Positions 1-5,891 of a stretch of DNA of 9,539 nucleotides are shown here, piece after piece. The stretch spans positions 1 to 9,539 of the forward strand of contig JACRNN010000058.1 in the NCBI GenBank assembly GCA_016234955.1. Direction: 5' to 3'. The notes below the pieces were generated by a model that saw nothing but the letters and a program-made list of their open reading frames with translations, did not search any database and was not told the DNA's origin. Every line of letters begins with the position of its first letter. Position 1 is the first letter of the stretch. This DNA is from Deltaproteobacteria bacterium. Its GTDB lineage: Bacteria; Desulfobacterota; GWC2-55-46. Position numbers and translations under genes: made by a program.

Positions 1-70
1 GCTTGACGATCTGCTTCCTCATCTGATACTGCACGTCCTGACTCATCTTGCGAGCATCGGTCTTTTCCAT
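1..70 (-). CDS. IS630-family transposase, N-terminal fragment cut by window edge
   Basis: Only the first 23 codons are inside the window; the gene runs off the left edge. The peptide begins MEKTDARKMSQDVQYQ and continues MRKQIVK. From family knowledge, this resembles the N-terminus of IS630/Tc1-type transposases, which often start MEKTDAR and lead into a helix-turn-helix. The DDE catalytic domain would lie outside. An in-frame ATG four codons earlier (80-82) is an alternative start; neither has a clear ribosome binding site. Whether the gene is intact cannot be judged from here. Confidence 0.65.
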   Translation of the reverse strand, partial: MEKTDARKMSQDVQYQMRKQIVK

Positions 71-81
71 GCCGCATATCA

Positions 82-103
82 TACCATAATGTTTACCATA
101 ATG
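82..103. repeat. Short direct repeat upstream of transposase start
   Basis: TACCATAATG occurs at 82-91 and again at 94-103, a 12-base period just outside the transposase start codon. This could be a transposase-binding repeat near the end of the insertion sequence, but the other end is outside the window. From 104 to 274 I see no gene and no convincing signal; the region is AT-rich compared with the flanking genes. Confidence 0.4.
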
Positions 104-274
104 CTCAACTATTTGATTGCCAAGTTAATAATCAGAGGTTTCTTAACGATATGTATATGGTCTTGCCAACTCTTTATACCTTAAATCCTTGCGGCTTTCA
201 AGAAACTCCGGCGAATTACAAGAGAGAAATATTTTGCGGCAGCCAGGGCCTGTTTATAAGCCGATTGGTCGTGC

Positions 275-694
275 CTACTCCTCCCCTTTAACCTTCTTTC
301 TCATCTTCTTGGCGGTGCCCCTTACTTTCTTCCGGTCGACCCTCTTCTGTTTGGCGGAGAAGGACGGCCTTGTCCTTATCCTTTTTCCGGGCCTCTCCAT
401 CGCCTTCCTTATGAGGCTTAGAAGTTTTTCCATCGCCTCCTCCCTGTTCATCTCCCTGCTTCTTGTCTCCCTTGCCGAGAGTATGAGGACGCCTTCCTCG
501 GTTACCCTGCGGCCTCCCATGCGGACGAGCCTCTCCTTCACTTCCTGAGGCAATTTAGATCCCATGATATTGAAGCGGAGCTGTACCGCCGTGGAGACCT
601 TGTTTACGTGCTGGCCTCCTGGCCCACCCGAGCGTATGAACTCCTCCTGAATATCGCTCTCGTCTATAAAGATATCGCCGGCAACGTGTATCAT
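275..694 (-). CDS. arfB: Peptidyl-tRNA hydrolase ArfB (GGQ release-factor-like ribosome rescue protein)
   Basis: This 139-residue protein has the ArfB/YaeJ/ICT1 layout. A compact N-terminal domain carries RSGGPGGQHVNK, with the catalytic GGQ at residues 26-28. A linker leads to a very basic C-terminal tail rich in Lys and Arg (about residues 100-139). In the family, the tail sits in the empty mRNA channel of a stalled ribosome while GGQ hydrolyses the peptidyl-tRNA, freeing ribosomes stuck without a stop codon. It is too short for RF1 or RF2 and lacks their codon-recognition domain. The ATG at 692-694 gives the usual family N-terminus but has no obvious Shine-Dalgarno sequence. It is transcribed divergently from acs. 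Confidence 0.9.
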   Translation of the reverse strand: MIHVAGDIFIDESDIQEEFIRSGGPGGQHVNKVSTAVQLRFNIMGSKLPQEVKERLVRMGGRRVTEEGVLILSARETRSREMNREEAMEKLLSLIRKAMERPGKRIRTRPSFSAKQKRVDRKKVRGTAKKMRKKVKGEE

Positions 695-822
695 ACGGAA
701 AGTTTACGATTTATGAGGCCGCTCCTCAAGGAGAATCGCATATGGTATTCCGAAACCCTAAAACACGGCATTAAATCCAGCATGCGGACATGATTCCGAA
801 CATATTACGGGTCCTGGCGCCC

Positions 823-851
823 TTGACACGACCGGCCCGTTAGGCTATCTT
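823..851 (+). promoter_or_regulatory. Sigma70-like promoter of acs
   Basis: A perfect -35 box TTGACA (823-828) is followed by exactly 17 bases and TATCTT (846-851) as the -10 box. Transcription would begin near 858, giving a leader of about 60 bases before the TTG start at 920. The -10 box overlaps an upstream in-frame TTG at 851, so that codon cannot start translation from this promoter. Confidence 0.65.
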
Positions 852-905
852 TGTATGGGGTTTGCGCCTTTGCCGAACCTTATCAAGCGGCATCTAAAAC
901 GAAAA

Positions 906-911
906 AGGAGG
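906..911 (+). promoter_or_regulatory. Ribosome binding site that fixes the acs start
   Basis: AGGAGG lies 8 bases before the TTG at 920-922, ideal strength and spacing. No such site precedes the in-frame TTG at 851. It therefore decides the start of acs. Confidence 0.85.
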
Positions 912-919
912 AGACGGAC

Positions 920-2899
920 TTGGCTAAAGACAGTGAAGATACCATACAGGTGCTCTCCAGCGAAGGCAGGGTATTCCCTCCGTCCGCGGAGCTCAGGAAG
1001 ACCGCTCACATAAAGGGGATCGAGGAGTACGAGAGGCTCTACAGGGAATCGATAGATGACCCGGAGGGGTTCTGGGCGCGCATGGCCGGGGACCTCGACT
1101 GGATGAAGAAGTGGGACCGGACCCTTGAGTGGGACTTCAACAAGCCGGAGGTGAACTGGTTCGTCAACGGCAAGCTCAACGCATCCTACAACTGCGTGGA
1201 CCGGCACCTCAAGTCCTGGAGGCGGAACAAGGCGGCCATAATATGGGAAGGGGACGACGGCTCGTACAGGACGTACACCTACACCCAGCTCTCCTACGAG
1301 GTGAACAGGCTCGCCAACGTGCTGAAGAAGAACGGGGTCAGGAAGGGCGACAGGGTCACCATATACCTGCCAATGATACCTGAGCTCGCCATTGCCCTCC
1401 TTGCCTGCGCCCGGATAGGCGCGATACACAGCGTGGTCTTCGGCGGCTTCAGCCCGTCATCGCTCCAGAGCAGGATACTCGACTCGGCCTCCAGGCTCCT
1501 CATCACGTCGGACGAGGGGGTGCGTGGCGGCAAGACCATCCCGATGAAGCTCAACTGCGACGCCGCGCTCCTTGAATGCCCGCAGGTGGAAAGGGTCCTC
1601 GTGGTAAAGAGGACCGGCAACGACGTGCCGATGAAGGCGGGGCGGGACGCATGGCTCGATGACGAGCTCAAGGGGCCTGACATAAGCGCGGTATGCCCCC
1701 CAGAGGAGATGGACTCCGAAGACCCGCTCTTCATACTCTACACGAGCGGCTCAACGGGCACTCCCAAGGGGGTGCTACACACCACGGCCGGTTATCTGCT
1801 CTTCTCCGCCCTCACCTTCAAGTGGATATTCGACTACAGGGAGGAGGACATCCACTTCTGCACCGCCGATATAGGCTGGGTCACCGGCCACAGCTACATC
1901 GTATACGGCCCGCTCGCCTGCGGGGCCACCTCCCTCATGTTCGAGGGCATACCTACCTACCCGGACCCGGGCAGGTTCTGGGACATAGTGAACAAGCACA
2001 GGGTGAGCATATTCTATACCGCCCCGACCGCGATCAGGGCGCTCATGAGGTCCGGGACCGAGTGGGTGGAGCGCCATGACCTGACGAGCCTGCGGATCCT
2101 CGGCTCCGTCGGGGAGCCCATAAACCCGGAGGCATGGGTCTGGTACCACACGGTGGTGGGCAAGGGCAGGCTCCCGGTGCTCGACACCTGGTGGCAGACC
2201 GAAACCGGCGGGATACTCATAACCCCCCTGCCCGGCGCCATGACGCTAAAGCCCGGCTCGGCCACAAGGCCCTTTTTCGGCGTCAAGCCCAAGGTCCTGC
2301 GCGAGGACGGGAAAGAGGCCCGCGAGAACGAGGGCGGGTATCTCGTCATAGAGAGGCCATGGCCGGGGATGCTCAGGGGGACCTTCGGAGACCCTGAGAA
2401 CAAGAGGATAAAAGAGGTGTACTTCAGCCGCTTCCCCGGCTATTACCTGAGCGGGGACGGCGCCAGGGTCGACGCGGACGGGGACTACTGGCTGATGGGC
2501 AGGATAGACGACGTGCTCAACGTCTCGGGCCACAGGCTGGGCACGGCGGAGATAGAGAGCGCCCTGGTTTCAGAGGAGGAGATAGCCGAGGCCGCCGTGG
2601 TGGGGTACCCGCATGATATAAAGGGCGAGGGCATCTACGCGTTCGTCGTGCCCAAGGAGGGGGTCGCCCCGACCGATAAGCTCAGGGCGCGGCTCGAAGA
2701 GCACGTCAAGAAGGAGATAAGCCCCATAGCCAAACCGGATAAGATACAGTTCGCCACAGGGCTGCCCAAGACGCGGAGCGGCAAGATAATGAGGAGGATA
2801 CTGAGGAAGATAGCCGTCGGCCATATCGAGGACCTCGGCGACACCTCGACGCTCGCGGACCCCGGCGTGGTGGATCAGCTCGTGAAGGAGAGGCTGTAA
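920..2899 (+). CDS. acs: Acetyl-CoA synthetase (AMP-forming)
   Basis: Acs activates acetate with ATP to acetyl-AMP and transfers the acetyl group to CoA in the cytoplasm, feeding acetate into central metabolism. From the TTG at 920 the protein has 659 residues, close to the usual length of about 650. Visible motifs are the AMP-binding P-loop YTSGSTGTPKG starting at residue 274 and DTWWQTETGG at 422-431 with the acetate-pocket tryptophan. Further on are YLSGDGA and the hinge motif GRIDDVLNVSGHR. PKTRSGKIMRR carries Lys622, equivalent to the lysine acetylated in the regulation of other Acs enzymes. A longer reading from TTG 851 would add 23 residues but overlaps the -10 box. No obvious intrinsic terminator follows; only palindromic repeats lie downstream. 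Confidence 0.96.
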   Translation: MAKDSEDTIQVLSSEGRVFPPSAELRKTAHIKGIEEYERLYRESIDDPEGFWARMAGDLDWMKKWDRTLEWDFNKPEVNWFVNGKLNASYNCVDRHLKSWRRNKAAIIWEGDDGSYRTYTYTQLSYEVNRLANVLKKNGVRKGDRVTIYLPMIPELAIALLACARIGAIHSVVFGGFSPSSLQSRILDSASRLLITSDEGVRGGKTIPMKLNCDAALLECPQVERVLVVKRTGNDVPMKAGRDAWLDDELKGPDISAVCPPEEMDSEDPLFILYTSGSTGTPKGVLHTTAGYLLFSALTFKWIFDYREEDIHFCTADIGWVTGHSYIVYGPLACGATSLMFEGIPTYPDPGRFWDIVNKHRVSIFYTAPTAIRALMRSGTEWVERHDLTSLRILGSVGEPINPEAWVWYHTVVGKGRLPVLDTWWQTETGGILITPLPGAMTLKPGSATRPFFGVKPKVLREDGKEARENEGGYLVIERPWPGMLRGTFGDPENKRIKEVYFSRFPGYYLSGDGARVDADGDYWLMGRIDDVLNVSGHRLGTAEIESALVSEEEIAEAAVVGYPHDIKGEGIYAFVVPKEGVAPTDKLRARLEEHVKKEISPIAKPDKIQFATGLPKTRSGKIMRRILRKIAVGHIEDLGDTSTLADPGVVDQLVKERL

Positions 2900-2936
2900 A
2901 AAAGAAGAGGCCCACGCAACTCGAACGATGCCCTGC

Positions 2937-2966
2937 GTAGGTTGGGTTAGCGGAGCGTAACCCAAC
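2937..2966 (+). repeat. Palindromic repeat family A, copy 1
   Basis: GTTGGGTTA (2941-2949) pairs perfectly with TAACCCAAC (2958-2966) around the 8-base loop GCGGAGCG; GTAG precedes it. The core is repeated at 3294-3313 together with its 3' flank. GTAGGTTGGGTT-type palindromes are a common kind of REP-like intergenic repeat in bacteria. This copy lies 37 bases after the acs stop and has no T-tract, so it is not a standard terminator. Confidence 0.75.
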
Positions 2967-2976
2967 AATCCGATTG

Positions 2977-3003
2977 GCGGGTTCAGGTTTGCAACCTGAA
3001 CCC
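2977..3003 (+). repeat. Palindromic repeat family B, copy 1
   Basis: GGGTTCAGGTT (2979-2989) pairs over 11 bases with AACCTGAACCC (2993-3003) around the loop TGC. GC precedes it, so the unit starts GCGGGTTCA, as in the other two copies. Confidence 0.75.
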
Positions 3004-3115
3004 AAAGATTCATTCACGGGAAAAGGCCAATGCCTTCGATAAGGATTTCAAGAGACGCCGCATCGGGTTTCTACTATCTCACGTTCACGGTGCGGAACTG
3101 GTATTACATCGCTTA

Positions 3116-3142
3116 GCGGGTTCAGGGTTGCACCCTGAACCC
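3116..3142 (+). repeat. Palindromic repeat family B, copy 2
   Basis: GGGTTCAGGGT (3118-3128) pairs over 11 bases with ACCCTGAACCC (3132-3142), with the same TGC loop and the same GC before the stem. Compared with copy 1, one upper-stem pair has changed on both arms. Confidence 0.75.
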
Positions 3143-3171
3143 GGAATTTCGTCTGGCAGCCACGAATCATT

Positions 3172-3199
3172 CGGGTTCAATCTGCAAGATTGAACCCGC
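3172..3199 (-). repeat. Palindromic repeat family B, copy 3 (inverted)
   Basis: CGGGTTCAATCT (3172-3183) pairs over 12 bases with AGATTGAACCCG (3187-3198). Read on the minus strand, it starts GCGGGTTCA and has loop TGC, so it is an inverted copy of the same unit. Its upper stem differs from copies 1 and 2 but remains fully paired. Confidence 0.7.
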
Positions 3200-3293
3200 C
3201 AGTAATGTTTGGACATCAGGAGTCCCCGCAGTTCAATAGTTCGGGGTGGGCTGCACCAACCATCTATTCCTTTTAGAAATCTTCAGCCTTGTC

Positions 3294-3321
3294 GGGTTAG
3301 CGGAGCGTAACCCAACAATCC
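3294..3321 (+). repeat. Palindromic repeat family A, copy 2
   Basis: GGGTTA and TAACCC flank the same GCGGAGCG loop as copy 1. The match to 2944-2971 is identical for 28 bases, including the 3' flank CCAACAATCC. The outermost stem bases on the left are altered here. Confidence 0.7.
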
Positions 3322-3333
3322 TTCCGGCAAATC

Positions 3334-3362
3334 GTTGGGTTGAAAAACGCAACCCAACCTAC
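3334..3362 (-). repeat. Palindromic repeat family A, copy 3 (inverted, variant loop)
   Basis: GTTGGGTT (3334-3341) pairs with AACCCAAC (3351-3358) around a 9-base loop. CTAC follows, the complement of the GTAG that starts copy 1, so this is an inverted relative with a different loop. Confidence 0.6.
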
Positions 3363-3439
3363 AACTTAAATCAAGGTGCTGCGATTTTCAGCCCTTTGGC
3401 CTTTTCCCATCGGTTACGTCCCCCATCCCCCCATAAACG

Positions 3440-3475
3440 AAAAAAGGGGTAATAAGCCTTTGGGCTTATTACCCC
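3440..3475 (-). terminator. Rho-independent terminator of rpsU
   Basis: Read on the minus strand, a perfect 13-base-pair stem (3463-3475 with 3446-3458, loop 3459-3462) is followed by six T residues (3445-3440). It starts 18 bases after the rpsU stop. There is no T-run on the plus strand, so it acts for rpsU and not for acs. Confidence 0.92.
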
Positions 3476-3492
3476 TTCGATGTACCGCGTGA

Positions 3493-3699
3493 TCACTCCA
3501 TCGGCCTTCTTGCGCTCTTCTTCGAGGCCTTAGCGCGGCGTTTTGCCGCCTCCTGGCGCTTTCTCTTCTTCTTTACGCTGGGCTTCTCGTAAAACCTTCT
3601 CCTCTTTATTTCCTTGAAGGTCCCGTCCTGGGCCAGCTTACGCTTCAATATCTTCAGCGCTTTTTCAAGCTGGTCGTCGTAAACCTTAACCTCTGACAA
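3493..3699 (-). CDS. rpsU: 30S ribosomal protein S21 (bS21)
   Basis: This 68-residue protein follows the bS21 pattern. A short N-terminal part, VYDDQLEKALKILKRKL, leads to FKEIKRRRFYEKPSVKKKRK and a highly basic C-terminal helix. S21 is a small-subunit protein near the mRNA exit site and the anti-Shine-Dalgarno region of 16S rRNA. The start is TTG at 3697-3699; an in-frame TGA lies two codons upstream, so no earlier start exists. The Shine-Dalgarno region is weak. It lies 38 bases after the zinc-ribbon gene on the same strand, probably co-transcribed, and ends at a strong terminator. Length and sequence are normal for the family outside Enterobacteria. Confidence 0.93.
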   Translation of the reverse strand: MSEVKVYDDQLEKALKILKRKLAQDGTFKEIKRRRFYEKPSVKKKRKRQEAAKRRAKASKKSARRPME

Positions 3700-3737
3700 T
3701 ACTCAACACGGCTATTGAGATCCGCTCGCCATGCTTG

Positions 3738-3911
3738 TTAAAAATCCTCTTCGAGGTAGAGATCATCGGTCTTTGTCTTTTTAAGCTGGAGCGGCGACTG
3801 GCAGTACGTGCAGAAGACCTGGTCCCCGACCTCCTCATCTCCGCTCATAGGCACCTCTACGGCGCAGAGGGGACATTCGAGGATATCGCCTGCGGAAATT
3901 TTTTTAACCAT
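3738..3911 (-). CDS. Small LysW-like double-CxxC zinc-ribbon protein
   Basis: The 57-residue product has two zinc-knuckle pairs, CPLC (Cys13, Cys16) and CTYC (Cys34, Cys37), 17 residues apart. An acidic segment ending EEVGD lies between them, and the tail ends LYLEEDF. Spacing and acidic tail recall LysW/ArgW amino-group carrier proteins, which end in EDWGE with a C-terminal glutamate carrying the substrate. That WGE ending is absent, so carrier function is unlikely, and no lysine or arginine biosynthesis genes lie nearby. The ATG at 3909-3911 has GGGGG four bases upstream. An in-frame TTG at 3965 would add 18 residues with no conserved look. It lies just upstream of rpsU, so a role around translation is conceivable but unproven. 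Confidence 0.72.
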   Translation of the reverse strand: MVKKISAGDILECPLCAVEVPMSGDEEVGDQVFCTYCQSPLQLKKTKTDDLYLEEDF

Positions 3912-3994
3912 ATAACCCCCGTTTGTTTTGACGTACGGCTCGAAGGATGAACCACCCTGGAGCAAGCTCCGGGATATCCGAAGGAAATCTATTT

Positions 3995-4159
3995 TATTAA
4001 TCGTCTCATAATAGCATCGACATAAACTCCATCTCGGTTATCTGTTATACGTCTTTATCCTTCACTGATAACCGATAACTGATAACAGTCCGGAAACACG
4101 CGGGAATGACATCGTGGGCTGGCTGGATTTATGTAAAGACCATTATGAGACCGTTAATA
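3995..4159. mobile_element. MITE-like element of about 165 bases with inverted ends (element C)
   Basis: Bases 3995-4030 and the reverse complement of 4124-4159 align over about 35 bases. They share TATTAA, GTCTCATAAT and ACATAAA with scattered mismatches. TTAAT occurs just outside the GTCTC block on both sides (3997-4001 and 4154-4158), a possible target duplication, though TTAA is itself palindromic. There is no open reading frame of note. It fills most of the gap between gpmI and the zinc-ribbon gene. It could be a non-autonomous transposon or a palindromic intergenic repeat. Confidence 0.5.
4035..4088. repeat. GATAAC-type inverted and direct repeats inside element C
   Basis: CGGTTATCTGTTAT (4035-4048) is nearly the reverse complement of ATAACTGATAACAG (4075-4088). 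The motif GATAAC(C/T) recurs at close spacing between 4067 and 4087. The stretch could form a hairpin at the centre of element C. Confidence 0.5.
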
Positions 4160-4202
4160 TATACGCGTGGCAAGCCACTGGGAATTATACCAAGAGGAAA
4201 CA

Positions 4203-5864
4203 TTAAAACAGCGGCTCTCCGGTCATCTCCACGGGTTTTTCAATGGACATGATCTTGAGCACCGTGGGGGCGACGTCCTTGAGCCCGCCGTCGCCTCTGA
4301 GCGCGGCCCCTTTCCCGTCGTCATCCACGAGGATGAAAGGGACCCTGTCCGTCGTATGCGCCGTCTGGGGTCCGCCGCCCTGGTCTATCATCCGCTCGGC
4401 GTTGCCGTGGTCGGATGTTATTATCACGGCCCAGCCCCTTTTGAGCGCCTCATCCGCCACCATCCCCACCGCGGCATCCACCGCCTCGCACGCCTTTATC
4501 GCGGCGTCGAGCACCCCGGTGTGGCCGACCATGTCGCCGTTGGCGAAGTTCATCAGCATGAAGGAGTACCCGCCCTCCCTGAGCTTCTCAACAGCGGCCC
4601 CGGCTATCTCGGCGGCCCTCATCTCCGGCTTCTTGTCGTAGGTGGGCACGTCCCTGACCGAGGGTATCAGTAGCCTGTCCTCTCCCGGGAACGGCTCCTC
4701 CCTCCCTCCGTTGAAAAAAAACGTCACATGGGCGTACTTCTCGGTCTCGCTCACCCTGAACTGGCGCAGATTGGCTCGGCTCAAGACCTCGCCCAGGATA
4801 TTTTCCAGGCTCTGCGGCGGGAACAGAACCGGCAGGTTGAGCTTCCTCTCGTACTCGGTCATGCAGATGAACCCGGCGAGGTACGGGCTCTTCTCGCGCT
4901 TGAAGGCGCTCAGCCCCCCGTTGACGAAGGCCCTCGTTATCTCTCTGGCCCTGTCGGACCTGAAGTTGAAGAATATCATGCCATCGCCGTCGGATACCGT
5001 GGCAACGGGGCTCTCCCCGTTAGTTATGACGGTAGGGGCTACGAACTCGTCGGTCTCGCCGCGCGCGTACGCCTCTTGCACGGCTGTCACCGGGTCTTTC
5101 GCCTTCAGGCCTGCGCCCATGACCATGGCGTTATACGCCTTCTCGACCCTGTCCCACCTGTTGTCCCTGTCCATCGCGTAGTAGCGGCCCGAAACCGTGG
5201 CCACGGCCCCGCAGCCGATCCTCTTCATGCGCTCAACGAGCGCGCCCATGTAGCCCGCGCCGCTGTCCGGGGGGGTGTCTCTGCCGTCGAGAAAGGCGTG
5301 GACGCAGACCTTATTCAGCCCCATCGACTGAACCGCTTCGATAAGGGCGTAGAGGTGGTCTATGTGGCTGTGGACGCCGCCGTCGGATAAGAGGCCCATG
5401 AGGTGCAAGGACGCGCCCCTGGCCTTGAGGTTCTCAACGACGCTTTTTATAAGCCCGCTCCTCTTGAACTCCCCTTCCGCAACGGCCTTTGTTATGCGCG
5501 TAAGTTCCTGGTATACTATCCTCCCCGCGCCTATTGTCAGGTGCCCCACCTCGGAGTTTCCCATCTGCCCCTCAGGCAGTCCCACCGAGAGGCCCGAGGT
5601 GTCTATCGCCCCGGAGGGGTAGCGGCCGGCGAGCGATGTAAGGTTCGGCGTTGAGGCGAGGGCTACGGCGTTGCCTTCCCTCCCCGGGTTTATGCCCCAG
5701 CCGTCCATAACGATAAGGCATACCGGTTTGAAGCTCCCCCGCTGGCCAAGCCGCGGGGAATCTTCGACATGTAAGGAAGTATCTATATCCGATTCGCTCG
5801 CTTGACCCCGCGGCAAGCCGCCGGCCTTGCGCTCGCTATGCATGTTCAAGGCGTCTGTCTCCAT
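4203..5864 (-). CDS. gpmI: 2,3-bisphosphoglycerate-independent phosphoglycerate mutase
   Basis: The enzyme interconverts 3- and 2-phosphoglycerate in glycolysis and gluconeogenesis, using two divalent metals (usually manganese) and a phosphoserine intermediate. Visible are the metal-binding MDGWG (Asp54), GNSEVGH with the catalytic serine at 104, and SDGGVHSH. HAFLDGRDTPPDSG, DRDNRWDR, FNFRSDRARE and SDHGNAE (from 484, Asp485/His486) follow, then His503 in TAHTTDR. Residues 46-553 match the family length of about 510. Residues 1-45 are an extension with no family resemblance, partly encoded by an inverted repeat. No clear Shine-Dalgarno precedes the ATG at 5862-5864, the in-frame ATG seven codons later, or the TTG at codon 17, so the exact start is uncertain. 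It begins 27 bases after the lapA-lapB-like gene. Confidence 0.93.
   Translation of the reverse strand: METDALNMHSERKAGGLPRGQASESDIDTSLHVEDSPRLGQRGSFKPVCLIVMDGWGINPGREGNAVALASTPNLTSLAGRYPSGAIDTSGLSVGLPEGQMGNSEVGHLTIGAGRIVYQELTRITKAVAEGEFKRSGLIKSVVENLKARGASLHLMGLLSDGGVHSHIDHLYALIEAVQSMGLNKVCVHAFLDGRDTPPDSGAGYMGALVERMKRIGCGAVATVSGRYYAMDRDNRWDRVEKAYNAMVMGAGLKAKDPVTAVQEAYARGETDEFVAPTVITNGESPVATVSDGDGMIFFNFRSDRAREITRAFVNGGLSAFKREKSPYLAGFICMTEYERKLNLPVLFPPQSLENILGEVLSRANLRQFRVSETEKYAHVTFFFNGGREEPFPGEDRLLIPSVRDVPTYDKKPEMRAAEIAGAAVEKLREGGYSFMLMNFANGDMVGHTGVLDAAIKACEAVDAAVGMVADEALKRGWAVIITSDHGNAERMIDQGGGPQTAHTTDRVPFILVDDDGKGAALRGDGGLKDVAPTVLKIMSIEKPVEMTGEPLF
5750..5814. repeat. Inverted repeat within the 5' end of gpmI
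   Basis: GCCGCGGGG (5750-5758) and CCCCGCGGC (5806-5814) are perfect 9-base inverted arms around 47 bases. GCGGC-AA-GCCGC forms a second small palindrome at 5810-5821. In the gpmI frame this covers roughly residues 17-38, the non-homologous extension. It looks like a palindromic intergenic repeat that became coding, or that sits between an unrecognised true start and this one. Confidence 0.55.
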
Positions 5865-5891
5865 GTTCGGAAGTTGTCGGGCCGTATCGCG

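Noticed and set aside
189..548. Open frame of 119 codons on the plus strand opposite arfB
   Set aside because: It is a shadow of the well-supported arfB gene; its composition looks like antisense of a basic protein.
703..732. Possible arfB promoter TTGAGG-17-TAAACT on the minus strand
   Set aside because: Both boxes are weak and the -10 box would end about 5 bases before the arfB ATG, leaving almost no leader.
3246..3452. Open frame of 68 codons on the plus strand in the acs-rpsU gap
   Set aside because: It runs through palindromic repeats and into the rpsU terminator, and has no recognisable protein features.
82..4159. Possible relationship between the IS630-type end at the left edge and element C, both containing CATTATG
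   Set aside because: The shared string is only 7 bases and the surroundings do not align.
4728..5390. Long plus-strand open frame of 220 codons opposite gpmI
   Set aside because: GC-rich antisense frame of a confidently identified gene; no independent ribosome binding site or motif.
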